Below, in pieces: positions 12,311-23,335 of a DNA stretch of 64,000 nt (position 1 is its first letter; the number at the start of each line of letters is the position of its first letter). This stretch comes from Lonicera japonica. Its lineage: Eukaryota > Streptophyta > Magnoliopsida > Dipsacales > Caprifoliaceae. A program made the position numbers and the translations under genes. Below the pieces are notes generated by a model, which did no database searches, was not told the origin of the DNA, and saw only the letters and a list, made by a program, of their open reading frames with translations. The stretch covers positions 58,893,702-58,957,701 of the forward strand of contig CM038469.1 of NCBI GenBank assembly GCA_021464415.1. Reading direction: 5' to 3'.

Positions 12311-12649
12311 ATGTTCTCATGCATTACTACTATCCCTTTCTTCACTGGCTCCACTGGCGATCTTTATACCTCTCAACACATTTGTTCCATGCCCACACCA
12401 ACAACGACACATCCCCATCTAGTGAGATCCCCTCCACCACTGAATCTACTTCCCCAACCTTTGAGTCTAGAGCATCCCCCAATCCATATCTGGGCCTACA
12501 TCAGACTATCCTCATAACACTGACTCATCCAACGATCCAGTCAGACAATCCATCCTCGTCAGTCCACACGGTAAGATAACTTCCTCATCATCTTTGTGAC
12601 TATCAATGTTATTCCACTATTTTCTCTCACCATGAACCTTCTTCTTGTA

Positions 12650-14150
12650 AAGAGGCTAGTTCTAGTTCTAACCCATTATGGCAGCAAGCGATGTCTAGGG
12701 AATTACAGGCCTTAGAAAAGGCTCAGACTTGAAAATTGGTCACTCTTCCCCCAAGAAAGCCAGCAGTTGAATGTAAATGGGTTTACAAAATTAAAACCAA
12801 ATCATATTGATCCATCGATCGATACAAGGCCTGACTTGTTGTAAAAAATTTAATCAGGAATACGGCATTGATTATGAGAAAACTTTTAGGCCCCTGTTGC
12901 TTGTTTAACTTATATCCAAAGCCTTCTCGCTGTTGCTGCTATTTGAAAATGGAAACTTTTTCATATGGATGTGGAGAATGCATTCTTAAACAGTGATATT
13001 TCAGAAAGAAGTTTATATGAAACCTCGTCTAGGGTTCCCTCACTTATCATCTCAAGTGTGCAAGCTCCGCCATGCCTTATATGGTCTTAAACAAGCCTCT
13101 CGTGCTTGGTTTGAAAAGTTTAGCTCTCCCATTCAAACATTGGACTTCACCTCTAGTGTTCATAACTATGGGCTCTTCATCAGAAAGAGGGCTAATGGTA
13201 TTACACTTCTGGTTCTTTATGTAGATGACATGATTATTACTGGAGAAGATACTAGTGGTATTTCTAAACTCAAACAATCTCTCAGCCGTCACTCTTGAGA
13301 TAAAGGATCTTGACCGTCTGAATTACTTTTTGGGTCTTTAAGTGTTATCTAACTCTGTTGGTTACTATCTTTTATAAGCTAAGTATGCTTCTGATATTCT
13401 TGCTCGTGCAGGTCTCACCAACTATAAAACTACGCCTACTCCGTTGGAACTAAATACCACACTTACCCCTCTTGATGGTACTCCTCTTAGTGATGCCACT
13501 TTGTATCGACAAATAGTTGGCAGCCTGGTATATTTCACCGTCACTTGCCCGGACATTGCCTATGCCATTCACATAGTTAGTCAGTTTATGTCTGCTCCAC
13601 GATCCACTCATTATACTATTGTTCTTCGCATTCTCAGATACATCAAAGGGATAATGTTTCATGGTGATCATTTTTCATTTACGTCATCCTTTGAGCTTCG
13701 TGTCTATTCTGATTCTGACTGGGCCAGTGATCCAACTAACGAATGATCAACTACCGGTTACTGTATTTTCTTAGGCGATTCACTCATATCTTGGCATAGC
13801 AAGAAACAATCACTAGTTTTTCGCTAAAGTATATAAGCAGAGTACCGTACTCTTGCTGACACCACTCAAGAAATCGTATAGCTACGCTAGCTCCTCTCAG
13901 ACATAAGAGTTTCTCAACACCTTCCAACTGTTCGTGGGTGTGATAATCAAAGTGCTATTTAGATTGTTCACAATGATAATTTTCATGAACGGACGAAAGC
14001 ATATTAAGATTGACTGTTACTTCGTTCGCCAGCATGTGTCTCGCAACACTATTCGTCTCATCTCCATTCCTTCATCGATCAACCAACCGACCTCTTCACT
14101 AAAGTTCATTCGCAAGGCCGATTTTAAAATTTGCTTTCAAAACTCAAGCT
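12650..14150 (+). pseudogene. copia reverse transcriptase and RNase H, broken
   Basis: Readable pieces run in the usual order: WQQAMSRELQALEKAQT (about 12679), ECKWVYKIK (12768), YGLKQASRAWFEK (13080-13118), the polymerase motif YVDD (13218-13229), and the region IVGSLVYFTVTCPDIAYA (13515-13568). Then comes the RNase H core YSDSDWAS (13706-13730), with a stop shortly after. YVDD itself is intact, but stops and shifts separate every block. Confidence 0.85.
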
Positions 14151-14175
14151 GACTTCTCATTTACCCCCTTGAGTT

Positions 14176-14185
14176 TGCAGGAGGG
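14176..14185 (+). other. polypurine tract of copia element 1
   Basis: The purine-rich GCAGGAGGG directly before the 3' LTR, in the context CTTGAGTTTGCAGGAGGG, is the usual site of plus-strand priming in plant copia elements. Confidence 0.7.
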
Positions 14186-14420
14186 TGTTATAATATTGTA
14201 TAATATTATGTAAATATCCTATAATTGACTTCCATATTTAGTTTGCCATATTTAAACGATCTCAATGACTTAATTACGGAATAGAGCATTAGGGTTTTAT
14301 CTTTACCTTATTTGTATTAGTGTATGTCACTATATAAATGGCCTTCCATTGTATTGTTTTATTCATTCAAGTAAATACACAATTTCTCCAATATCTCTCT
14401 TATCTTTTATTTTTCTAACA
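14186..14420 (+). repeat. 3' LTR of copia element 1
   Basis: A 235-bp copy of the 9115-9350 LTR, TGTTATAATATTG to TTTTCTAACA. Substitutions are scattered throughout and there is one short length change near the end. Confidence 0.92.
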
Positions 14421-15007
14421 AGTAATATGTATATACTGTTAGCTTCACTTGCGAACCAAGTTTGCATGAATTAGTTTAAATCAGTGGGTCGTTTATACTT
14501 TTTGGAAAAATTAACTTGTGCATAAAACTTGTTTGGTCCATTGTCCACTTTCAAACAGAATAATACAAACATATATTTTTTCCTCTCCACACACACTCTC
14601 TCGTCAATATTTTTTCCTTAAATCATTAAAAATTCAACAATCTTAAAAAAAAAATAGAAGAATTGCCATTTAATAATCAACTCAAGCCTCTAACATGGTT
14701 AATCTTAAAGGAGAAAAAATAGCACAAGCTAGCTTGATCATACAAATTAAAGTCAACTAAATTCATTCAAATATTCAATAAAAAATATATATACAAATTG
14801 AAAGTGAATTTATCCTACCACTTGCTTGTAAAAAGGAGCTTAAACACAAAAATTATATTCATATACAGCTATGGAGAAATTGTTGCATGGACTAGAAGAG
14901 AAACATTAAAGTTCATTGTGCAATTCAAAAAACAAAATAAGCATGTACAATCAACTAAAGTAAAACTAATGATCAAAAAAATTGTCTAAAACATCTAGTA
15001 CAGAGAT
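14421..15007. other. spacer between two copia elements
   Basis: No gene or element end recognised. A 63-residue ORF at 14798-14989 is Lys/Ile-rich with no family resemblance. Confidence 0.5.
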
Positions 15008-15012
15008 TAATT

Positions 15013-15514
15013 TGTTATATTTTTTTGTTCCAAATTACCATAAACCTTAAGATCGTTCATGTCGCATCATCAAGAATCAATAGATTAATAAGTAGAAGCA
15101 TACTTAAATCCATAGTGCATGTGTGTTTGTAGTCGAGTGGTTCGCCTTCTGGATCTACTCGTATTTCTTTAGATATTCCTTTAAGCTTTATTTATACTCT
15201 CTATGATGATAGGGGCTCAACAGGGACAAAATGTGTACGTGCGATTTGAGGACCATAACCACAATATATATATATATATATATAAATAGTAAACCATACT
15301 ATCTATTTAGTATTTTTATTTTAGTCCATCATAAAAATAGAAATTACCCTTACGTTTCTACACATTAAAAGCCCACACCCTATTAAATACATTTAAGCCC
15401 CAATAACTTAAATCTTAATTGACCACTTTTAAAGTGGATTTAATTAACCATTCGACAGTCCACGACACATAATTATTTCATATATAAGTCCAATGTTGGA
15501 TTAAGGATCCAATA
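15013..15514 (-). repeat. 3' LTR of copia element 2
   Basis: A roughly 500-bp direct copy of 20266-20754. On + it begins TGTTATATTTTTTTG. Its inner end reads GGATCCAATA, so the terminal CA has become TA. It contains a (TA)n tract near 15263-15285. Confidence 0.88.
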
Positions 15515-15928
15515 ATCTTCTACTTGTGCTATATTTGTAACCTTTATAATATGTATTGTAAAATTAAGCTCATATTTATTGTCATCACTGAAATGTATCT
15601 GTATCCAATCCGATTCATCAATCATATTAATATAGGATCAAACCGGCTTTTGTTACACTTGATGTAACTGGTCACATATGTCGATATATAACTAAATGAC
15701 ATAGATTATGATGTGGATATATAGCATGAAAATTTCATGTAATGTGATCTTAACATGCCTATTTCCAACTGGTCCTCCTTAAACCTTAGTGAAATGAAAC
15801 CATATCTAAAATCATGGTGTAAATAAAACAAAATTTTACTTCTGCAGAAAATAACTTTAAGATATCATTAAACCGAAATAACCGAAACATGTATATATCA
15901 TAAAAATACTAAAAATTATAAACTTCCA

Positions 15929-16360
15929 CTAAAACTGAATTTCCTGAAAATACATGACACCCACACAAGTAATGTGCTCATGAAGCACTTTAGGTGACAA
16001 TCCCTTAATAAGCGAATCTGCAACCATAAAGTTTGTACCGATGTGATCTATAGGCATCTGTCTACTTTGAACTTTTTCCTTTACAACTAGAAACTTGAAG
16101 TCAATATGTTTAAACTTTGTCAAGTTCCTATTTTTAGCGGAATACAAGATAAATTTAATACTATTTTAGCACCCAGCAAAATTGGAGTCAATATACCCAA
16201 CGATCTCAAGTTGATATAACAGGCAATATGCGATCATGTAGTATTTTGTTTTCTGTAAATACCGCAAACACATTTTGTTGATTTTCAATGGTCTATTCGT
16301 GAATTGCTTAAATATCTATCTAGCATCCCAATATTGTACGCATACATACCTGAGCATACA
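15929..16360 (-). pseudogene. copia element 2 RNase H C-terminus
   Basis: The minus-strand frame 15929-16147 reads FKHIDFKFLVVKEKVQS, then IDHIGTNFMVADSLIKGLSP and CVGVMYF. This matches the conserved end of copia RNase H (KHIDIKxLVVKExV, HIxTxxMxADPLTKGL). The canonical ADPLTKGL is ADSLIKGL here. It is separated from the reverse transcriptase by stops. Confidence 0.85.
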
Positions 16361-16401
16361 TCAGACTTCATATTGCTAATGTACAAATAATCTTTAATAT
16401 T

Positions 16402-17210
16402 TTATTTTCCTGAAATTATTCTTAGGGCACTGAATGAGGCTAACATTATCTCTCTTAGCCACAGGGGTATCACTTGATTTAAAATATCGCATACCACATC
16501 TATTGATAACCTTTTTTTATACAGCCCTTTTGTGATGATCCTAAAGTACCCTGAGAGTGATCTCGGTGTATCTATATCCTTAACAAAAAAATATACGGCG
16601 CCAAGATCTTTCATTTCAAAATTATTAATCAAAAATCTATTGGTTTCGTGCAATATGCCTATATCATCGTTGGCAAGCAAAATGTCATTGACGTATTAAA
16701 CCAGAAAAATATACTTACTCCCACATAACTTATGGTATATACAATCATCGACCAAATTCATATCAAAACTAAATAAGATGGTCACTTGATGAAAATTGAA
16801 ATACTATTGTCGAGATGTTTGCTTAAGCCCATAGATGGATTTCTTAAGTTTGTAAACCATATTCTTTAGGTCTTCTACCGCAAAGTTTTCTAGTTGCACT
16901 ATATAGATCGTTTTATCAATGTTACCATTAAGAAATGCCATCTTTACATCCATCTGATGTAATTTAAGTTCAAAATGCGCCACCAATGGCATTATAGTCT
17001 TAAAAGAATCTTTCAAAAAAGATGAATATAAAGTTTCTTTATAGTTGATGCCTTCTTTTTGTGTAAAGCCCTTTATGATAAGAAAAGTTTTATGCCTCTC
17101 TACATCGTCTTTTCGATATTTATTGGTCTTAAATATCCATTTGCAATAAATGGGTTTCGCACCTTCTGGCAATAAGTCAAGATCACATATGTCATTGTTC
17201 TTCATGGACT
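16402..17210 (-). pseudogene. copia element 2 reverse transcriptase
   Basis: The frame 16804-17205 reads YCKWIFKTN, ERHKTFLIIKGFTQKEGINY, LHQMDVKMAFLNGNI and YGLKQTSRQ, the standard copia RT blocks. The catalytic YVDD has become YVND (16684-16695, minus), which loses an essential metal-binding aspartate. A stop lies just before that motif. The frame 16402-16680 then carries FEMKDLG. Confidence 0.88.
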
Positions 17211-17379
17211 TAATCTCTCCATAGCATCAATCCACTTTTGAGAATCAGAACATTTTATGGCTTGACGAAAATTGATCGAATCATCTTCCATCACTCTAGT
17301 GCCTACCTCATGTTCTTAGAGAAATACAATGTAGTCATCTGGCATCGCATTTCTCCTTTTTCTAGTGGATCTCCTAAAT

Positions 17380-17670
17380 GTCATAGGTTCTTGAGGTGGT
17401 AGAGTTTGTTCTTTTGGAATAATTTCTTAAATAAGATGTTCTCTGACATTGTCTTGATTTGTCCTGAACAAGTTAGGAATAAAAATATGATCAATGCCAA
17501 TAGCATATGTGGGAATATCAACATATTCCTCTTAAAAGACAAAGTCTTTGGCTGTATCTCCCCCACAAACTTGACATCCTCAAAGAACCAAGCATTTTTT
17601 GACTCGAAAATCGACGTAGTTGCTGGATCATAAAACTTGTACCCCCTGGATCTTTCAGAGTATCCACCAA
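17380..17670 (-). pseudogene. copia element 2: segment downstream of the integrase core
   Basis: Minus-strand codons read GYSERSRGYKFYDP, SIFESKNAWFFEDV, FVGEI. In intact copia polyproteins this block follows the integrase catalytic core. Here it is joined almost directly to the pre-integrase remnant ending NSAVVWH, so roughly 250 codons including the catalytic DDE triad are missing. Confidence 0.75.
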
Positions 17671-17699
17671 TATAGCACTATCATGTGCCATACCACAGC

Positions 17700-18860
17700 T
17701 GAATTCCCACTGTTTAATTTGCTCTTTGCTCTTTTATGCACTTAATTGCATAGATTCATTAAATAAAACAATTGTATCAACTGAATAAAGATTATCGTAA
17801 CCTAACAAAAAATAGAACCAACCAATTTTTTAATTATAAAATAAATTAAAAAAATATTCCCGAAATAATAAGAATATCCAAATCTGTCTAAAACATAAAT
17901 TAAAATAAAATTTCGTATAAAAAATAGTATAATAAATGTCTCGTTAAGATTCAAATAAAATAGTCTTTAACAATAATCTAATTTTTTTAATTGTTTTAAC
18001 TTGAACCATTTTACCATTGCCTACATAGATGTGTCTTTCACCATTATTTGGATTTCGGCAATTAAGGCAACCCTTTCTTAATACGCATGAGTGAAAGTTA
18101 GTATAGTGCTTTTTATGTGCCCTTCTGCTCCACAAAAGTAACACCAGTACTTTCTGGTTCGCCCAGTTTTTTTTCTTGTGTTATTTTGTAGTGTTATATC
18201 CGTAATTTCCTTTTATTTCCCTTGTCTTTGCTTTTAGAAGTTGGGACAATTTGATAAGTTTTTACCTTATTTTGCTTCAACCTTTCCTCTTTTTGAACAC
18301 AGTATAAAATGAGCTCATTCAGAGACTAAGTCTCTTTCTAAAAATTATAGTTCACCTTAAACTGGCTAAACTGTGTTAAAAGAAATATCAAAACTATATG
18401 CATTAGCAAGTACTCGTAGAGTTCTAACTTAAGTGCTCTTAGTGTGGAAGCAAAATTATACTATCTTATATTACCTTTACCCCTATACCTCATTGAAAGT
18501 AGGCTTGTCAATAGCTTACCTATTTCAGCCTTTTCATTATTGACAAACATTTTTTTAATGTTTTCAATGAATTCCTTAGCTGTAGTTATCTTTTCAGATA
18601 TTGTGCCCATGAATGCTTCTGGGATGGCTTTGTTCGTAATCATGACACACGTGCAATTTGATCTATCACACTTCTCTTGATCTTTTATTTCTTCAAGAGT
18701 ACTTTTGTTCATAAGAAGTGGGGATGAATAAACTTTTAATGTAAGGTCAGTGTCCATGACTCCGAGAACTATCAAGAGGTTCTCTTATCATGATTTAAAA
18801 GTTGTGCCATTTACCATAGGAATAGAGTTGATACTAGCAGTAATATTAGCAAAAGTATTT
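17700..18860 (-). pseudogene. copia element 2 gag and protease-region remnant
   Basis: The frame 18461-18775 reads DTDLTLKVYSSP, AIPEAFMGTI, KEFIENIKKMFVNNEKAE and LLTSLLSMRYRGKGNIR, the UBN2-type copia gag pattern. Further down, at 17944-18144, comes a degenerate zinc-knuckle tail (AHKKHYTNFHSCVLRKG) and ERHIYVGNGKMVQV, the segment beyond the protease. The protease active-site region itself (WxxDSGA) is not readable. Confidence 0.8.
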
Positions 18861-20252
18861 ATAGCTGAATCCATATAAAACAACAATAGACAAACAAAAC
18901 AATCTCACATAAATGTAATAAATTCAAATAAAGGTAATTATCATCTCAAGATACATGGTACTCCATTAATATTTCATCTTTGGATAAAAATATTAACTTA
19001 AAAATGATAGCTTATTATAGTAATCAAACATTGCTAATAAGAATATATCAAACAATAAATTTTCCTTTGGACCGATCTATTGATTACATAAAAAACCAAA
19101 TAATTATCACGTAATTATTACCATACGCGTATATGTAATTCTGTTAAAAGTCAACATTCCTTTAGGTCAGTCAAAATTTACATAAGTTATAAACACACAA
19201 CCACTTATATTTTAAAGTAAATTAATTGTCACGAGAGAGATCACTTTGGCAACATATCACTTTAATTAATTCATCTCAATATATATACTTAATTATATCA
19301 ATATATAAATTTAAACTGGTTAGGTAAAAGTTTATTGGATTATAAACTCATATCCATATCTTGACCTATATATATACACGTTCAAAACTGATTACACAAA
19401 TATAATCATTACACATCTATAAAAAGTACTGTCGAATAAAGAAAAGTAAAAAATAAAATAATAATAATGATAATAATCCGTACACGGCAGCCACTTGACA
19501 GCATGATACAAGCAATGTGTACTGCATAAATATTTTATATGTATATATATGGCGATTTGACCTTTTTATATATTATATATGTATGGGGATTTAACCATTT
19601 AATATATTATATATGTTGATTTGACCCTTTTTATATTGTATACATATTGGTTGATCAGCCACCATTATTACATATATATATAATAATAATTGTACATACA
19701 CATATATATATATATATGTACTTATATATACCACCACTACACGCAAGTAACCGATATATATCTAGTAATAATTCTTAATTTTAATAATTTTAAAACCTAA
19801 AAGTGATGTTTAATTGATGTTTTGATTTGAGTTTTTAAAATATGGTGTTTGATAGAATTTTGAAGTATGTTGAAAAGTGAATTTTGTTTTTTTTTTGCGT
19901 TTTTTTCAACCAACCGAAAATCTCATAAAAAATTTCAAAAAATAGTCACAATGGATCTTATTTTATAGATCTCGATGAGTATGTTTTAAATATATATTTT
20001 TTATTTAATTCATATTTTTGAATTTTAAGTTATGGTGTTTTAAAAGTTTTTTTAAAGAGAGAAAGTAAAGTGAAATAAATTTTGGGAAGTGTAAAAGTAA
20101 GTTGATTTTGAGTTGAGTTTTTAAAATTTTGAGAAAAAAAAATAGAGAGCCACCAAACAGGACCAATTTTTTTTTTAAAAATTTGAAGTCACCCAAAATA
20201 ATTATAGATCGAAAAAATAGATTCGATTATCAATCATTCAACATGAAGACCT

Positions 20253-20264
20253 CTCTGATATTAC
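20253..20264 (-). other. primer binding site of copia element 2
   Basis: The minus strand reads GTAATATCAGAG beside the 5' LTR, a decayed form of TGGTATCAGAG (tRNA-Met type). Confidence 0.65.
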
Positions 20265-20265
20265 T

Positions 20266-20754
20266 TATTATATTTTTTGTTCCAAATAATGATAAACCTT
20301 GAGACCGTTCATGTCATATCATCAAAAATCAATAGATTAATAAGCGAAAGCGTACCTGAATCAATAACGTGTGTTTGTAGTCGAGTGATTGGCCTTCCAT
20401 ATCTACACGTCTTTCTTCATAAAATCATTTAAGCTTTATCTATACTCTTTATGATGATGGGGGCTCAATAAGGACAAGAAATGTACATGCGATATGGGGA
20501 TCATAAGCACAATATATATATATATATATAATAAACCATACTATCTATTTAGTATTTTTATGTTAACCCATCATAAAAATAAAAATTATCCTTAAATATT
20601 TACACATTAAAGGCCCACATCCTCTTAAATACATTTAAGCCCAACATAACTTAAACATTCATTTATCACTTTTAAAGTGGGCTTAATTATTCGATAGTTC
20701 ATAATACATAATTATTTCACATATAAGTCCAATGTTGGAATTAAGGATCCAACA
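20266..20754 (-). repeat. 5' LTR of copia element 2
   Basis: Direct copy of 15013-15514. Read on minus it begins TGTTGGATCCTTAATTCC. The outer end abuts the TAATT target duplication. Confidence 0.9.
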
Positions 20755-21003
20755 TAATTTATTACTTGTTTTCAAACTATACTTATATCATCCCAATTTT
20801 CTGTTGATTCATTCCACTCTTCCAAATTTGCATATAGAACACTTGTATATATGAATGAAAATAACAAAAATAAAGATTCATTTTAGAATCACCCAAAAAA
20901 ATATAATGTAAAATAATAAATAAATTATTACTTACCGAATTGTAGATGCTGGATAATTTCTTTATCACATGCTTGGTCCACTTTACCACACCCATGTCAA
21001 CGT

Positions 21004-23145
21004 TCAACTTTCTTATTTTTTAGCTTTTGCTAGTGCCTTTTCTTTTCTTTCTTTGAACATTTTTCCACACCATTTTACCTGCATTAAATCGGGTTTATTG
21101 TAACTACTTTCAACATTACAAGAAGTATACGCACTAGTAGTAGCATTACCCATTGGATTACTTTTCTTACTAGTGACCTTTACATTTGTGCGGCTACTAA
21201 TAAAATGGTTCATTTGCTTATTAATGCTACGCAATTTATCGGTGATTAAATAATTTTTTTGTCTCTTCACGTACTAGGGCCTTTTCAACTAATCCAAAAA
21301 TGATTGGATAAATTGACTATGCATCATGAGATAATAATTGTCGTCAACTATAATCACACCACTACCATCCACCATTGTCCTTTAATTTTACGGACTTTGT
21401 CCACCTCTTCAAAATGTATTTATTGGGCAACTTATCAAGATCATCAAATTTCATTAAATATGCTAAAATATGCCTATATATGATTTCGGCACTATCAAAC
21501 TTTTTACGTGGACAAGAAACAAAATTCAAGTCCTTATCATAAATGATTTCGCGAAATTTGCCTGTTTCGATATGCTTTATTTGAACGTGATACACACGAA
21601 GATTGAAACTGTCCTAACAAACTTGAACCCATAATTAAAGCTTTGGCATAATTCATCCTTAAACTTGTAAGATATTTTATTTGTGTAAATATAAACCATT
21701 TGCACAAAAAAAATCATGAATTAAATCTAATTTTTGGTTTCTTAATTTTATATTTGTGATCAACCATCAATTACTCTTAACGTTTACCTACAAGCCCCTG
21801 CCAAAATTGTATCATAAAATTCACCAACAAATTATTCTTGAAAATAAAATCTCTTGATAATGCATGATTGCTTTATACTTGTTTGCTACTTGACATGTTA
21901 ATTGAGAAAACGTGATTAACATATGCAGGAGTCCATCTTGAACGAATTTCATACATGTCATTTAACCACTTGTTTCTTCCTAATTCCACTTTTCTTAATA
22001 AGACTTTTTCATTTATAATCAAACTCTTTAGGAGTTTGTGATTTTCAAATACAAGATGAAAACCTCTAATTCGTAAATATCATACATGGTTACATTCAAT
22101 TTTCTCTTAAAATTTCATCAATATATGCAAACTACAATACCTATGAAAAAATATATTAAATAATAATAATAGTAATAAAAAACTATGCTAACTACACATA
22201 CTCTAAAAAAATTAAGAAATAAAAAAATTAAATATGTGAAAAGTATTTGAAAGAATAATAGGGAATGCCTTACTCATAGTTGAATCCTGATTGGTAATAA
22301 TCATATTCGGGGCAAAAGTAGGCATATTCTCCAAAATTTAATTAAATACCTAAATAAAATCATCAATATTTTCATGATTCAATAATCCATAACCAAAAAT
22401 AATTGTTTGATCGTGATTGTTAATTCCTATTATTGGTGCAAATATATTAAGCCATATCGATTAATGTTATAGGTAGTATCAAAGATTATAACATTCCCAT
22501 AAAACTTGTAAGCCCACCTTGAACTTACATTAAACCAACAAAGAATGAGTAACCTTTGTTCATTGTCGGCTTCAATTTAATGAGTAAATGATGGATTATT
22601 TCATTGTTACAATTTCAAAATACTCATAAAACATGTCACTATCATGCCTCTTCATATTGGTACATATATCTCTTTCATGATTATACAAATATTTTTGCAT
22701 GCACGCAACATTTTATATACCTCCTGATTGCATTTCAAGAAAACTAAATTATCGATGTTTAGGAATATTCACCATATATAGTTGTTTAGTTAATGACTTT
22801 GCCATATCTGAAACATTACAATGGGAAGGTAAAAGGTGAATTCTTATTAGTGTTGCTAGAGGGTGACTGTGCCACTATTTGAAAACAATAACAATGTATG
22901 TCTTTAACGAGTTTGACTTTAAAGCTGCAATTTTAGCGTACAATTCTCCCTAATGCTTTCTGGTGTCTTTTCCTTTTAACATTAGGAATTATTTTAAGTA
23001 TTCCTTATTTTCAACAAATTTGATCTCATTATTCCCTAACCTTTTCTTTTAAGGCAGACTTCACACATGAAACCAAACTGTCAGCATGCGAATTGTAGAA
23101 TGTCAAAACATCAGTTAATGTCTCAAATTCTTAGCTTATTTTTTG
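21004..23145 (-). pseudogene. FAR1/FHY3-like, MULE-type transposase gene relic
   Basis: Broken minus-strand frames follow the FAR1-related order. At the N-terminus is a FETLTDVLTFYNSHA-like segment (about 23070-23140), resembling the start of the FAR1 DNA-binding domain. A transposase-core piece FWFNVSSRWAYKFYGNVIIF(D)TTYNINRYG follows (about 22450-22560), then a WLNDMYEIRSRW(T)PAYV-like piece (about 21930-21980). Last is a degenerate SWIM zinc finger ending YRHILAYLMKFDDLDKLPNKYILKRWTK (21362-21595). The first SWIM Cys residues read as SCPRKKF instead of CxCxxFE, so metal binding is lost. Many stops separate the pieces. I found no terminal inverted repeats, so it may be a dead domesticated gene or a MULE remnant. 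Confidence 0.8.
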
Positions 23146-23335
23146 TCATAGCTCATCTGATACTTGAGGATTGTATATCATACTATTATAATAATTATTT
23201 CATCCAATTTAAACTCTAAATTTGATTCGTTTTCTATAACAAAATTCATATTTTCATTGACCCCCTTATTTCATTATTGTAGATGTTCTGTCTATTTAAA
23301 AATAATAAATAATCATGAATTATATCAAGCATAAT

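Larger units (their letters stand above)
9115..14420 (+). mobile_element. Ty1/copia LTR retrotransposon 1, decayed
   Basis: A 5.3-kb element with two direct LTRs (9115-9350 and 14186-14420), each TG...CA, a tRNA-Met primer site right after the left LTR and a purine-rich tract before the right LTR. Inside, in copia order, are gag, integrase, reverse transcriptase and RNase H, all broken by many stops and frameshifts. By eye the LTRs differ at about 19 of 236 positions, so the insertion is old. The flanking pentamers ATCAA and AGTAA match at only three of five positions, so the target duplication has decayed or been lost. Confidence 0.93.
15013..20754 (-). mobile_element. Ty1/copia LTR retrotransposon 2, with perfect TSD, integrase core deleted
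   Basis: A 5.7-kb element on the minus strand. The LTRs are 20266-20754 (5') and 15013-15514 (3'). It is flanked by the exact pentamer TAATT at 15008-15012 and 20755-20759. The primer site lies just inside the 5' LTR. In minus-strand order I read gag with zinc-knuckle region, the pre-integrase segment, reverse transcriptase and RNase H. The integrase catalytic core is missing (junction about 17670-17690). Stops and shifts throughout make it non-autonomous. It lies in the opposite direction to element 1, about 600 bp away. Confidence 0.93.
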
